A stretch of DNA of 63,037 nt from contig CALUGI010000018.1 in assembly GCA_944320135.1 (NCBI GenBank), positions 1-63,037 of the forward strand, read 5' to 3'. The DNA comes from an uncultured Phocaeicola sp. GTDB taxonomy: Bacteria; Bacteroidota; Bacteroidia; Bacteroidales; Bacteroidaceae. Below, in pieces: positions 31,083-41,210 of the stretch. Made by a program: the position numbers and the translations under genes. How positions within the stretch are numbered: position 1 is the stretch's first letter; each line of letters begins with the position of its first letter. The notes beneath the pieces were generated by a model. It saw only the letters and a list, made by a program, of their open reading frames with translations. It ran no database searches and was not told the origin of the DNA.

Positions 31083-33375
31083 ATTCGTTCTCGTCATTTT
31101 CCGTTTCAGATGCATCTTTCAGTCCGTTCACGATTCCCTCGTACATTCCGTTGCGGTTGTAGTCAGAAGTCCACGGGCATATCAAGTTTTCGCCTGCGCT
31201 TTCTGCCATAGACGCGAGCGCGATTCCGAACTGCTGCGCTTCGGGAATTATCCGTCTGTATTCCTGCATGATGAATGCCATGTAGTCAGCGGCTTCCTTG
31301 CGTTCGGCGGTTTTCAGCTTCCCTGCCTCGATGAAGTTTCCTTTCACATCCTGCATCATCATGCTGAGGTCGGAGATGCGGACAATCTTCCCGGTGGCGG
31401 CAAGCCGTTCAAACAGTGCGGTTACCGCCTGCCGGTTCGCTTCCTGCGTATCGGCGTTTTTCGAACAGATGGCATGGAGCAGGATGTTGTATCCGTCAAT
31501 CCGGCTTGCATTGTCCGCTTCCCATTTATCCACCAATGCGATGAGCCTGTCGGCCATTTGCGCCATGTTGTCCAGTTGGCTGACGGTCTGGCTCACAAAA
31601 AGCTGGAGTTCCACTCCGGCATCCTTCACGGTGTCGCGTGCCGTTTGGATAGCGGTGCGCGCATAGTCTTCCGCTCCTAAATACTTGCTCCAGTCGAAGG
31701 TGTTCTCGTCTTGCATATCGTCAAGCGGTTCGCCGATGATGTTCCATACCTTCACGCTGTTCGTCTCGTTGATTCCGGCATAAACCATTCCGCCGATCCA
31801 TTTCTTCATTTCTTCGGTGAAGATTTCTTTCTTTTCTTCATCAGTTTTCTCTATTACTTCCTGCTTCTCGTTCCAAGTGAAACGGATGTTGTCGATGTAT
31901 GCGTCCCATTCTCCGGAACTTGAGCCGATGGCAAAGTCAAAGACACTTAAATCAGCCACTTCAGCAGGGATTTCGGCCACCCCTGTCGGGATTTCCTGCC
32001 CGGCATCCGTATAAGTGCCTTTTTTCACGAGCGAAATGCTGACGTTTTTCCATTCGTTGCTGCCATTTGTACAACCATAATATAATGCACTGGTTCCCTT
32101 ACCGATATCGGCTTTTTTCCCCTCTATGAACATTCCCATACCGTCTCCATATTGTCCGGCATTGAGACGCATATCCATCGAAACGGCCTTGCAGTCACCG
32201 AGCGTAATGCCTTCTCCCAAATTGACCGTAATTTTTGGGAAGATTTTGGTCTGGTTTTCTACTTTTACGTACAGTGACTTTCCGTTTTTCCCGTCCGGGT
32301 CAGTTGTAACCGATACCTTCTGGTCTCTCTGCGTCCCATCGCTCGGATTGATTGTCGGATAAGTTTTCCCTATCTCGTCATCCTCGAAATCGATTGTATG
32401 CGAATACGACTTCACCGCTTCGTAGTTCATGTAAATATTGTCAAGATAATACACGGCTGTACTGGACTCGGCACCGATACAGAGCGTAAAAGAAGTCAGT
32501 CCTTTAAGCTCATCCGGCAAGACACAGCCGGGTGCTGTGGCGTCATTGAGCTTGACTGTAACGCCGCGTGCCCACTTGTCATTGCTGGCTTTAACTTCAT
32601 TTCCGTTTACTCCTATGCTCATCTTCTTTCCATTTATGAGAAGTTTGAGCCCTGAGCCGTAAATTCCCAAATCTCTTACATGCCGCAAGTCGAATGTCAA
32701 TGTCACGTAATCGCCGAGCGTTCTGCCTTCCGGCAATCTGACATTGAGTTCCGCCCATGAGTTGGCAGCCGGATTCGCTTCCGTTCCCACGCTCAGCACC
32801 CGTCCGCTTTCTCCCTCAGGGTCTTCTATGATTTTGGCTTCGCCTCCGCCAGTCATGTTGTAAGTGGTGCCTAAGGCAACATTGTCGAAATCAAACAGCG
32901 TGGTTATTCCCGTTTCCGGTTCACCCGTCACCACCGGTGCGATAAGCGATTCGTAATAAGCCTTCCGTTGGTTCTGGTTGGAGCAAAGCGTGGTTCCGTA
33001 GAGCGAGACACCCGCTTCGCCCGCAAGAAACGCTATGGTCTGCATGTCACCGAAGTCATATTCGGAGCCGTTGTCGTCCACCATATCGGCGGGCGCGAAC
33101 GATCCGTTTATGTCAACTGCATTGAAGTTGGATATCAGTGTGCTGTAAGCCAGTTCCTGGCTCATGAACTCTTCTGCTGACAAGTTGGCGGCAAGCGCGA
33201 ACGAGCTGTTCTCCCCAATGTAAGACTTCAGCACATCGAAGCTCGCCAAGTATTCGCTGTTCTCTACCTCCGCCGGTTTCTCAACCGGGATGTCGAAGTC
33301 ATACTTGTCCACGCACGAAGCCAGCATGGAGGCCGTCACAACGAAACCGATCAGTTTGTGATTGATGTATTTCAT
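31081..33375 (-). CDS. GH10-derived xylan-binding lipoprotein with two inserted CBM4-like modules
   Basis: The 764-residue protein has a lipobox (LASC, C21). A GH10-like fold seems split by an insertion: its first part is ~40-150 and its second ~505-750. Two similar beta modules (~158-320 and ~325-505), each ending YxDNIxx, look like CBM4/9 carbohydrate-binding modules, as inserted in several Bacteroides GH10 xylanases. Key catalytic features are altered. The acid/base glutamate is kept (E549 in VWNIIGEPLDD, where N normally precedes E), but the nucleophile box reads ISDLS (667-671) instead of the usual TELD form, and the WH of the substrate loop is CSNQNQ (131-136). It is probably a binding protein that lost catalysis. 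The gene itself is intact. Confidence 0.75.
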   Translation of the reverse strand: MKYINHKLIGFVVTASMLASCVDKYDFDIPVEKPAEVENSEYLASFDVLKSYIGENSSFALAANLSAEEFMSQELAYSTLISNFNAVDINGSFAPADMVDDNGSEYDFGDMQTIAFLAGEAGVSLYGTTLCSNQNQRKAYYESLIAPVVTGEPETGITTLFDFDNVALGTTYNMTGGGEAKIIEDPEGESGRVLSVGTEANPAANSWAELNVRLPEGRTLGDYVTLTFDLRHVRDLGIYGSGLKLLINGKKMSIGVNGNEVKASNDKWARGVTVKLNDATAPGCVLPDELKGLTSFTLCIGAESSTAVYYLDNIYMNYEAVKSYSHTIDFEDDEIGKTYPTINPSDGTQRDQKVSVTTDPDGKNGKSLYVKVENQTKIFPKITVNLGEGITLGDCKAVSMDMRLNAGQYGDGMGMFIEGKKADIGKGTSALYYGCTNGSNEWKNVSISLVKKGTYTDAGQEIPTGVAEIPAEVADLSVFDFAIGSSSGEWDAYIDNIRFTWNEKQEVIEKTDEEKKEIFTEEMKKWIGGMVYAGINETNSVKVWNIIGEPLDDMQDENTFDWSKYLGAEDYARTAIQTARDTVKDAGVELQLFVSQTVSQLDNMAQMADRLIALVDKWEADNASRIDGYNILLHAICSKNADTQEANRQAVTALFERLAATGKIVRISDLSMMMQDVKGNFIEAGKLKTAERKEAADYMAFIMQEYRRIIPEAQQFGIALASMAESAGENLICPWTSDYNRNGMYEGIVNGLKDASETENDENE

Positions 33376-33402
33376 GTTCTTCTACGTTTTTAAGGGTTCT
33401 GT

Positions 33403-34449
33403 TTATTGGTTCTGTACGACGGTGAAAGCCTTTCCTCCCTGCACGGCACGTGCGCGGAGCACCAGCGTATCCTTTGTCACAAACACTCTGCTGTCCGGCA
33501 GCGTCATCACATAGTTCAGATAAAGCGCGTCGCGGTCTTTTCCGCCCAGACTGTTCTTTTCACCGTCCTTCACGAACTTTCCGGTGCCTTTCACCGTCAT
33601 CCCGTCGGTCAGACTGTTCATCGTGCAGTTTCCGTCTTCATCGAACGCCAAGTCAATCTGATAAGTTTCATTGTCTCCTGCCGCGTTCTTTTCAGTCAGC
33701 GAGAGCGTGCTGTTGGTCAGGCTTGTTGTAGTCAGGTAAACCACTTCATCATCCTGCACGAACTCGGCGTGACGCACCCTTTCCTCCGTCTGATAGTTTG
33801 TCGTAATACGGTCAACACCCCGGCGCAGATATTCCCCATGCCACGTGTTGACATACTTCACAGCATAGAGCACAAAGTTCTGGGGCTGCACGCTCCAGTC
33901 GCCACTGTTGGTCAGAACCGGGTTTTCCACAGCCGGACTTCCTTGCAGGATGGAGTCGGCTCCCGCCACATACGTCATGCGCAAAGGGATGACATAGTAA
34001 TTCTTTACAGAATTCGGATCAGCGAAAAACTCATCTGTCAGTTCCACCTCCACTCCCCCGCTGATTTGTCCTGCCGGGATATTGATTTGGTTGGAAGCCA
34101 TCTTGTAATAGGAGAAGGGCATGAGAGTCAATGGGTCTCCTGCGCCGCTTTCCGTCTGGAAACTGAGGCCGTTGCATAATGTTTCGTCTATCACAAAGTC
34201 GATGGTCACGTTCTCCGGATTGTTGTATCCGCCGCCCCATGCAGCCTTGATAGAGAATTTGTGTTCATTGTCCATGCTGTTGTCTACCGTAATGTCTTCG
34301 CCGAGCACCAGCGTGCGTTCCGCATACTGAGTGGCAAAGTACACCGTTTGCAGCTCGTTGTTAGGAAACTCGTTCATGTCGTTCTCACATGCGGTAGAGG
34401 CAACCAGAAACAATGAAGCGGTTCCGATATATAATAATCCTTTTCTCAT
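33403..34449 (-). CDS. DUF1735-type surface glycan-binding lipoprotein
   Basis: The ~348-residue lipoprotein starts MRKGLLYIG with lipobox STAC (C21) followed by ENDMNEF, a surface-export-like tail. I prefer the ATG at 34449; one at 34470 is in frame. Residues ~30-160 match the DUF1735 pattern (TVYFATQYAERTLVLGED, then LPFSYYKM-like LMPFSYYKMASNQINIPAGQISGGVEVEL). Such proteins bind glycan beside SusD at the cell surface. The C-terminal half (~185-345) is another beta domain (RHAEFVQDDEVVYLTT, VLRARAVQGG). It follows SusD2 in the PUL operon. Confidence 0.75.
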   Translation of the reverse strand: MRKGLLYIGTASLFLVASTACENDMNEFPNNELQTVYFATQYAERTLVLGEDITVDNSMDNEHKFSIKAAWGGGYNNPENVTIDFVIDETLCNGLSFQTESGAGDPLTLMPFSYYKMASNQINIPAGQISGGVEVELTDEFFADPNSVKNYYVIPLRMTYVAGADSILQGSPAVENPVLTNSGDWSVQPQNFVLYAVKYVNTWHGEYLRRGVDRITTNYQTEERVRHAEFVQDDEVVYLTTTSLTNSTLSLTEKNAAGDNETYQIDLAFDEDGNCTMNSLTDGMTVKGTGKFVKDGEKNSLGGKDRDALYLNYVMTLPDSRVFVTKDTLVLRARAVQGGKAFTVVQNQ

Positions 34450-34524
34450 GTTGTTCAATGAATAATTCACAGTTAATAATTAAAGGCGTTTCTCACCATT
34501 CTTAATTCTTCATTCTTGATTGGC

Positions 34525-36303
34525 TTACTCCCATCCTCTGTTCTGCTTCAGGTTGTTATACTTCAGCACCTCCGAGTTCGGGATAGGACAATAATACATG
34601 TAGTCTTCATACGAACGGTTTTCCACCTGGAATCTCTGGTAGCCGGTACCGGTGTATTGCAGTCCTTCCACCGGTTCGTTCATGTCCAGTTTCCAACGGC
34701 GGATATCCCAGAAGCGGAAGCTCTCGAAGCAGAGTTCGATTCGGCGTTCGTTGCGTATCAGTTCACGCATCTGGTCCTGACTGTTCGCGCATCTCTCCAA
34801 ATAGGGGTCTGTTTTTGAGCTTCCGTCTCCTTGGCCCAGTCCCGCCCGTTTGCGGATATCCTTGATCACGTCGTATGCGGAATAGCCGTGACCTCCGTTT
34901 CCTTTCGGTCCCCATGCTTCATTGGCGGCCTCAGCGTATGCCAGATACATTTCCGTATAGCGGATGCGCGGCGTATAGTGCGGCTGGGGAGATTCCGAAG
35001 CCGGATTACAGTTCACGTCCATGCGCAGACGCTTCTTCATATAGTAACCTGTGCGTGTAGAACGTTCTTCCGTCACATTGATACCGTCGGAGCTTGACGA
35101 AACGATGTTCATCGTCTTGTTGTTTTTCTCTGCGATTACCGCCCCGTTGTACAGGATGTATTGCGCCAGACGGGGGTCGCGATTGGTATAAGGACTGCTT
35201 TCGGAATATCCCGCTTCATTCGCGTCTATGGGATAGCCGTTTGCCATCGGGAAAGCGTCCACCAGATTCTGCGACGGATTCATGCGTCCGGAACCGTAAA
35301 GGCTCGGCGGGAAGTGGTCGCTTTCCCATGAATCGCTGGCGTCCCCGGTATAGTTTTCTCTCCAAAGAATCTCTTTGGGATTGATCCCGTCCTTTATCGA
35401 TTTGGTGATGTCGGCTGAATAGTATGTCACCCCATCTGCAGCCAATCCTCCGAGACCTCCATTATAGTCCAGCACTTCGGCAGCGGCATTTGCCGCATCT
35501 TCCCATGTGGTTGTGTTCGAAGCGTCCTGGAACAGCGGACTTGCCGCCAGCAATGCGGTGCGGGCACGGAATGCACGGGCAATCTGTCCGTTGAACAGCA
35601 GTCGGGCTTTCGAACCCATCACGTTGTTGAACTTGCTGATGTCTGAAGTCAGGTTCTTGAATTTGTCAGGAACCGCGCTCTCATCGTTGTATTCGTCGGG
35701 AAGAAGTTCCTCCGCCTTCCGCAAATCCTTGTTGATTTGTTCCACGCAAGCCTGGAAGGTGGCGCGCGGCTGGTTGAAATCAGACTGTGCGGTCTGGTAT
35801 TCCAATATCAAGGGAACGCCCAACAATTCTCCGTCTGCACTGTAGCCTGCATAGGCGCGCAGCAGGTAGAAGTAGAACATTCCGCGCAGCCCGTAGGCTT
35901 CGCCTTCCAGACGCTGTTTGAAAAGGGCGTGCATTTCTTCGTCTTCCGACCAGGTCACGTTCCCCTCATGAAGCAGGTAGAGATGGATATACTGGATGGC
36001 GTTGTAGCAGTCGTTCCAGCGGCTCAGGCTGGTGCTTGTGGTATTGGTCCATCCGCCCGTAGCCATCTGCAGGAAACCGTTGGACATGTCGTTGGTCACC
36101 GCATCGTCCGTGGCGTATTCGCTGTTGTCGTAGTAGCCCGGCATACGCCCGTATGCAGCTTGCAGGAGCCCCATCATGTAGTCTTGGTCGCCATACATCT
36201 GCTCCACGCGCATGTGGTTCTCGATGGCCGGTTCAAAGAGGTCATCGCAACCGGCAAGCGTCAACGCGCCCGCTATGTAATAAAGTATGAGTCTTTTCTT
36301 CAT
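34525..36303 (-). CDS. SusD/RagB outer-membrane lipoprotein (SusD2)
   Basis: SusD proteins bind polysaccharide fragments and close the SusC channel like a lid. The 592-residue protein has a lipobox (LAGC, C19) and the SusD/RagB layout: an N-terminal TPR-like helical part (LMGLLQAAYGRMPGYY, GLRGMFYFYLLRAYAGY) and a C-terminal part with IRNERRIELCFESFRFWDIRRWKL and YCPIPNSEVLKYN-LKQNRGWE. Intact, paired with SusC2 upstream. Confidence 0.93.
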   Translation of the reverse strand: MKKRLILYYIAGALTLAGCDDLFEPAIENHMRVEQMYGDQDYMMGLLQAAYGRMPGYYDNSEYATDDAVTNDMSNGFLQMATGGWTNTTSTSLSRWNDCYNAIQYIHLYLLHEGNVTWSEDEEMHALFKQRLEGEAYGLRGMFYFYLLRAYAGYSADGELLGVPLILEYQTAQSDFNQPRATFQACVEQINKDLRKAEELLPDEYNDESAVPDKFKNLTSDISKFNNVMGSKARLLFNGQIARAFRARTALLAASPLFQDASNTTTWEDAANAAAEVLDYNGGLGGLAADGVTYYSADITKSIKDGINPKEILWRENYTGDASDSWESDHFPPSLYGSGRMNPSQNLVDAFPMANGYPIDANEAGYSESSPYTNRDPRLAQYILYNGAVIAEKNNKTMNIVSSSSDGINVTEERSTRTGYYMKKRLRMDVNCNPASESPQPHYTPRIRYTEMYLAYAEAANEAWGPKGNGGHGYSAYDVIKDIRKRAGLGQGDGSSKTDPYLERCANSQDQMRELIRNERRIELCFESFRFWDIRRWKLDMNEPVEGLQYTGTGYQRFQVENRSYEDYMYYCPIPNSEVLKYNNLKQNRGWE

Positions 36304-36437
36304 GATTGTTCAGTAGTTAATAATAAGCCGTCGTTTTTTAGTAAAGTTTCTCGGCCCTTGCCGTCAAGCGCCTCCGTCTTTTTTTTTGAAAACGTCGTCT
36401 TCCCGTTATTCATCGTTGGTTATTCATTGTTCATTAA

Positions 36438-39260
36438 CTAAAAACTTGCTTTCAATCCGATGTAATAGTTGCGGCTGTACGGCGTGCCTCCGACATTCAT
36501 CTCCTTATGTTCGCGTTCTTTGGAGATGGTCAGCAGGCTGGTTCCTCCGCAATATACGCTCAGTCCGCTTACGAAAGGAATCTTCTTGAACGGCTTTGCG
36601 GGGAAATCGTATGTCAGTTGCACCTGATCCAGATTGAAATAGTTGTTCTTGTACATCCAGAACGTGGAGTTGCGGTAGTTGTTGCTGCCGTCGCCCGTGG
36701 TCAGACGCGGATAGTTGGCGAACTCTTTGGTATCTTCCGTCCAGCGTCCCCAGACAACTTCCGAGAACTTGCTTGTTCCCTTGTTCCAATAATAGGAACT
36801 GTTCTTGTAACCGATGGCGCCCGTGCGTCCGGTTCCCATAGCGAACAGAGACCAGTTCTTGTATTTGACGTTCAGGTTCAGACCGAACGAGAACGGAGAT
36901 GCACCCGAACCGCTTTTCCCCAATTCTATCTGGTCGTCACTGTCGATGACGCCGTCTCCGTTGATGTCCTTGTACTTCAAGTCGCCCGGACGTACCGTTC
37001 CGAATGTCTGGCGGACATCGGAATTGTCGATTTCTTCCTGACTCTCGAAGAACCCTTCGCATACATAGCCGTATGAAGCGTCTATCGGCCGTCCTTCATG
37101 GTACTGGTAGTCGAACTCATACGTTTCGTCACGCTTCAGTGCCGTAGAGGTGTACACCATTCCGCTGAATCCCAAAGTTACGTCAAAATCTCCGAACTTC
37201 CGGTTGGCGGATACAGAAAAGTCGAATCCGCTGCGGCGGTCTTCGTTGTAGTTGGTCCACGACAGGAAGCTGTTGTTGTCGCTCAGCTTGAAATAAGACG
37301 GATAAATGGTAGACGCCCCTTGTGTCAGCAGTCCTTTCGTGTCATTACGGAAGTAATTCGCGTTAATTCGCAACAGCTTGTCGAACAATGTCGCGTCCAG
37401 TCCCACGCGGAACTCCTGCCGGGTGATGAAGTCCAGTTCCGGATTGTCGCCTCCTGTGGCAAGCGGAGTGGGATGAGCGGCGGTTCCGTCATGCCATTCC
37501 ACCCATCCGTTCTTGGCGAAGGCACCTTCATACATGTAGTAGCTCTCGATGTCCAGGTCCTGATGCAGGTTGGCGTATGAAGCCGTCACCATCAAATCGT
37601 CAATCCAGGAAACGTTCTTCATGAAGTCCTCCCGGCTCAGCCTCCATCCCAAAGTTACCGACGGAGAGAAGGCGTTGCGGTTCTTCTTGGGCAGCTTGGC
37701 CGAATGGACCACGGCACCGCTGAAGTCCACATAATATTTGTGGTCGTAATTGTAGGCCGCGCGCAGTCCCAAGTTGACGTTGCTTGTGCGGTGGTAATCG
37801 CTTCCGTCATGATTCTCGTCCGATGAGTTCTGTTCCTGATAGCCCCAGCCCAACAAGGTTGCCGACACATTGTGGTGTTTGGCGAACGTGTTGTTATAGT
37901 CGAACTGTGCGCTGAACATCATGGTCTGTTCATACGTAGACTTGCCGATATATTCATTCGCGTCTTTCTTGTCGGTATTGTGCTGCTGCAACGACCAGAT
38001 CATGTCCTTGCCGTTCACGTTTGTCCATGACGGTTCATAGACGGCATAGTAGGAGCGGAAGGCTTCCGAATAGTAGGACGTATAGTCCACGCTGTAGGCC
38101 GTCTTGAACGAAAGGCCTTCCAACAGCGAACTGAGGTCGGCGGCCAATGTCACGTCGAACATGAACAGACGCGCTTTTTCCTTTACGTATCCTGCGGCAA
38201 GCAGGTCGGCGAAAGCGTTGGTCTGGTCGGCAGCGGTTCCGCCCAGCAGGTATTTCCCGTCTATCAGGTGGTCGCTGTTCGCGATGTAGCTCTGGATGGA
38301 GGACGAGTTGAGGTCCATCATGTCAGTGGGCAGCAACGGCGAAAACCAGTTGGGGCGCATGGTGGAAGCCGCGTTCCAGAAGTCCCCGCGTCCGTCATAC
38401 TGGTTGGTGAAGACAACCGCCGCATTGGTAGTGGCCTTCAGCCAGGAAGCCAGCTGCATGTCCACGTTTCCTCTGACGTTGAAGGTCAAGTCCTTGTTGT
38501 TCTTTCCTTCGCCGTATCTCAGCAAATCGTTGTTGTAGTTCAGCCCGAAGTTCAGGTAATACTGCGTGCGGTCGCTTCCTCCGGAAATCTCTCCGGTCAC
38601 GTCCGTGTTGTTGTACATCTTCCTTATATAGTCCGAGCTATAGAAATCGATGTCCGGATAGCGGTAAGGATTGGTGCCTGCGGCCGTATAGTAGATGGTC
38701 GATGCGTCATAATGTTCCGCCAGACCGTCGTTGCGGCATGCCTCGTTGTAAAGCGTCATGTAACCTGCGGCATCCAGATATTGGGGATACGCCTTCGGCA
38801 CATTGAAACCGACATTGGCACGCACGTCAATGCGCATGGGACCTTCCTTGCCGCGTTTTGTGGTAATCAGGACAACGCCCTTGGAAGCCCGGCTTCCATA
38901 GAGTACGACTGCCGCCGCGTCCTTCATCACGGAAACGCTTTCCACTTCGAAAGCGCGCACGCTGCTCGCGTCACGGGGCACGCCGTCCACCAGCACTAAC
39001 GGTGCCTGTCCCCAGATGTTGCCCGTATATCCGCCTATCAGACTTTCCAGTCCCACCAGACAGTTGGAACTGTTTACATTTTTCAGCAGTTCGGAAGTGT
39101 TGACTGTAGCGATGGCATGCGTCAGGTCTTCTTTCGCCACTGAACCGAAAGCCACGTTCACCAGACTGTCCGCCGCCTCTTCCTGTGCCAACAATCCGGT
39201 CGCGGGAAACAGGGCAAGCGTTGAAACGGCACAGCCTATATATAGATACTTTCCTTTCAT
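36438..39260 (-). CDS. SusC-like TonB-dependent transporter lacking the N-terminal extension (SusC2)
   Basis: SusC proteins import glycan fragments across the outer membrane using TonB energy. This 940-residue copy has a signal peptide ending near LLAQ (about residue 25). It then goes directly into a plug (VESVSVMKDAAAVVLYGSRASKGVVLITTKRGKEG, about 80-140) and a 22-strand-type barrel ending GTPYSRNYYIGLKASF. The carboxypeptidase-like N-terminal domain and the usual EVVVVGYG TonB-box-like segment present in SusC1 are absent, making it ~100 residues shorter. Paired with SusD2; intact. Confidence 0.92.
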   Translation of the reverse strand: MKGKYLYIGCAVSTLALFPATGLLAQEEAADSLVNVAFGSVAKEDLTHAIATVNTSELLKNVNSSNCLVGLESLIGGYTGNIWGQAPLVLVDGVPRDASSVRAFEVESVSVMKDAAAVVLYGSRASKGVVLITTKRGKEGPMRIDVRANVGFNVPKAYPQYLDAAGYMTLYNEACRNDGLAEHYDASTIYYTAAGTNPYRYPDIDFYSSDYIRKMYNNTDVTGEISGGSDRTQYYLNFGLNYNNDLLRYGEGKNNKDLTFNVRGNVDMQLASWLKATTNAAVVFTNQYDGRGDFWNAASTMRPNWFSPLLPTDMMDLNSSSIQSYIANSDHLIDGKYLLGGTAADQTNAFADLLAAGYVKEKARLFMFDVTLAADLSSLLEGLSFKTAYSVDYTSYYSEAFRSYYAVYEPSWTNVNGKDMIWSLQQHNTDKKDANEYIGKSTYEQTMMFSAQFDYNNTFAKHHNVSATLLGWGYQEQNSSDENHDGSDYHRTSNVNLGLRAAYNYDHKYYVDFSGAVVHSAKLPKKNRNAFSPSVTLGWRLSREDFMKNVSWIDDLMVTASYANLHQDLDIESYYMYEGAFAKNGWVEWHDGTAAHPTPLATGGDNPELDFITRQEFRVGLDATLFDKLLRINANYFRNDTKGLLTQGASTIYPSYFKLSDNNSFLSWTNYNEDRRSGFDFSVSANRKFGDFDVTLGFSGMVYTSTALKRDETYEFDYQYHEGRPIDASYGYVCEGFFESQEEIDNSDVRQTFGTVRPGDLKYKDINGDGVIDSDDQIELGKSGSGASPFSFGLNLNVKYKNWSLFAMGTGRTGAIGYKNSSYYWNKGTSKFSEVVWGRWTEDTKEFANYPRLTTGDGSNNYRNSTFWMYKNNYFNLDQVQLTYDFPAKPFKKIPFVSGLSVYCGGTSLLTISKEREHKEMNVGGTPYSRNYYIGLKASF

Positions 39261-39293
39261 TTTAATTTTCAATTAGGTTTATAAGGTCAATGA

Positions 39294-41192
39294 TTACCAT
39301 CCCGGATTCTGGCTGAATCCTTCATACATGTTCACATCCTCGCGCGGAAGCGGAAGCCAATAGTGGCGGTCCGTGAAATTGCGTTCTTTCAGCTGCACCT
39401 CCCGCAAGTTCTTGATAGGGTTGTTCTCAGGATTGTTGTAGTCGTAACTTCCTTCTCCCGCCCGGTCAAACTCGATCTTTGTCTTGAGCGTGTAGGGACG
39501 CTGGGTCAGCAGCATCCATCTGCGGAGGTCTGTGAAGCGGAAGCCTTCGAACGCCAGCTCTACGGCACGTTCACGGCGCAATTCTTTCAAGAATTCCTCC
39601 GTGTTTACAAGAAACTTGTCAATGACGTGAGCTACCCCCGCCCGGTCACGGATGAAGTTCAAGGCGTTCAGAACTGTTTTGCTGCACGTAGGTGTATTGC
39701 TGTTAGGACTTCCGTACCCTACAGCCGTCGCCTCCGAGTACATCAGATACACGTCTGCCAGACGCATCAGGCTGAGCACTACAATGTTGTTGTCCGCATT
39801 GCCATATTCGGCATCGCTCAGTATTTGCGGACAGAACTTCATGTTCATGTAACCTGTGAAGCATCCTTTCAATGCATCTTTTTCCTCACTGTCCCTTCCG
39901 TTGGTGAACAGTTCGACTGAACCGGAAGGACCGATGGCACTCTGATATTGCGTTCCGTCGAACATGATAATCTTGTAGAAACGGGGGTCGCGGTCCTTCC
40001 ACGGATGTTCCGGGTCGTATCCTGATTCCGTATCCGCCTTGGTAATGTCTTCCGGAAGCGGATGGCCGTTCTTCATACCGAAATAGTTGACGTAGTTGGC
40101 TGTCGGATAACACTTGATTCCGGTTGACACGATGCTCTTCGGACGGAAGTCGTTGACCATGTTCCAACGCCAGCGGTTCTCGTATTGGAAGAGATTTTCT
40201 CTGAAGATGGCTTCGTTCAGTCCGTTCAAGGTGTTCGATCCATGCACGAGGAAGAGTTCGTTATAGTCTTCGATGGCCGCCAGTTCGTAGCGTCCGGTTG
40301 TTTCCGTAAGCGTGAGTGCTTCACCCAGCGCATCGGCGGCACGCTTGCAGTAATCCACATTGTATTCACGTGCGCCTCCGGAGCTCCAGTTCATCAGTGG
40401 ACTTCCCGCCCAAAGCAAAGTCTTGCCTTTATAGGCGATGCACATAATCTTGTTGATACGTGTGTCGTTTCTGCCCAAGGTGGCGGTTCCGGTAGCCGTA
40501 TCGTCCCAATCAACGGGCAGCAGTCCGGCGGCATGGTCAAAGTCGGCCACACACTTCTCCGCGCATTCCTGCCACGTCAGGCGAGGCAGTGTCGGGCTGA
40601 CATCGGCAGAAAGTTCCGTATCGATGTAAGGCATTCCGCCCCACCACTCCATCAGCATGAAGTGGAACCACGCACGGAAGAAATAGAGCTGTCCCTCAAT
40701 AAGGTTCCGTTCCTCATCGGTGGCTCCTGTCAGCTGGTCAAGGTGTGCGATTCCGACATTGGCCTTGCGGATGCCATACCATGCCATCCCCCACAGATTG
40801 CCTCTGTCATCGCGCAAAGAGCCTCCTAAGGTTCCTCTCATATTGGGATAGCCGTAATATTTGACGTTTTCCGTGTCCTGCTTCTGCCATCCCCAGAAGT
40901 TGCCGTCATCCACATCGTTGGCAAACAGACGAGATTCTGTGGGTTCCCAGTATTCATCTTCGCCATAATTGAAACAATTGTGGTTGGCATCTCTGTTATT
41001 TGACACAAGAGGGATGAAATCATACAGTTCCTCTACAAACCCCTGGAAGTTCGTGAAGTTCTTGTAAGGGTCATTTTCTCCATAATCACTTTCCGGAGCC
41101 TTGTCCAGATAGTCGGTACAGGAAGTGCCTCCCACCATACCGGCTATCGCGAAAGCCGAAAGAAAGAGCATTCTGCTTATATGTTTGTTCAT
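39294..41192 (-). CDS. SusD/RagB outer-membrane lipoprotein (SusD1)
   Basis: The 632-residue protein has a lipobox (GGTSC) after MNKHISRMLFLSAFAIAGMV and the typical CTDYLDKAPESDYGENDPY start. SusD motifs include QLYFFRAWFHFMLMEWWGGMPYI and LRRERAVELAFEGFRFTDLRRWML, with the C-terminus FTDRHYWLPLPREDVNM. I chose the ATG at 41192. It is intact although its partner SusC1, ending 18 bases upstream, carries a frameshift. Confidence 0.93.
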   Translation of the reverse strand: MNKHISRMLFLSAFAIAGMVGGTSCTDYLDKAPESDYGENDPYKNFTNFQGFVEELYDFIPLVSNNRDANHNCFNYGEDEYWEPTESRLFANDVDDGNFWGWQKQDTENVKYYGYPNMRGTLGGSLRDDRGNLWGMAWYGIRKANVGIAHLDQLTGATDEERNLIEGQLYFFRAWFHFMLMEWWGGMPYIDTELSADVSPTLPRLTWQECAEKCVADFDHAAGLLPVDWDDTATGTATLGRNDTRINKIMCIAYKGKTLLWAGSPLMNWSSGGAREYNVDYCKRAADALGEALTLTETTGRYELAAIEDYNELFLVHGSNTLNGLNEAIFRENLFQYENRWRWNMVNDFRPKSIVSTGIKCYPTANYVNYFGMKNGHPLPEDITKADTESGYDPEHPWKDRDPRFYKIIMFDGTQYQSAIGPSGSVELFTNGRDSEEKDALKGCFTGYMNMKFCPQILSDAEYGNADNNIVVLSLMRLADVYLMYSEATAVGYGSPNSNTPTCSKTVLNALNFIRDRAGVAHVIDKFLVNTEEFLKELRRERAVELAFEGFRFTDLRRWMLLTQRPYTLKTKIEFDRAGEGSYDYNNPENNPIKNLREVQLKERNFTDRHYWLPLPREDVNMYEGFSQNPGW

Positions 41193-41210
41193 AATCGTCA
41201 CTCCTTTGTA

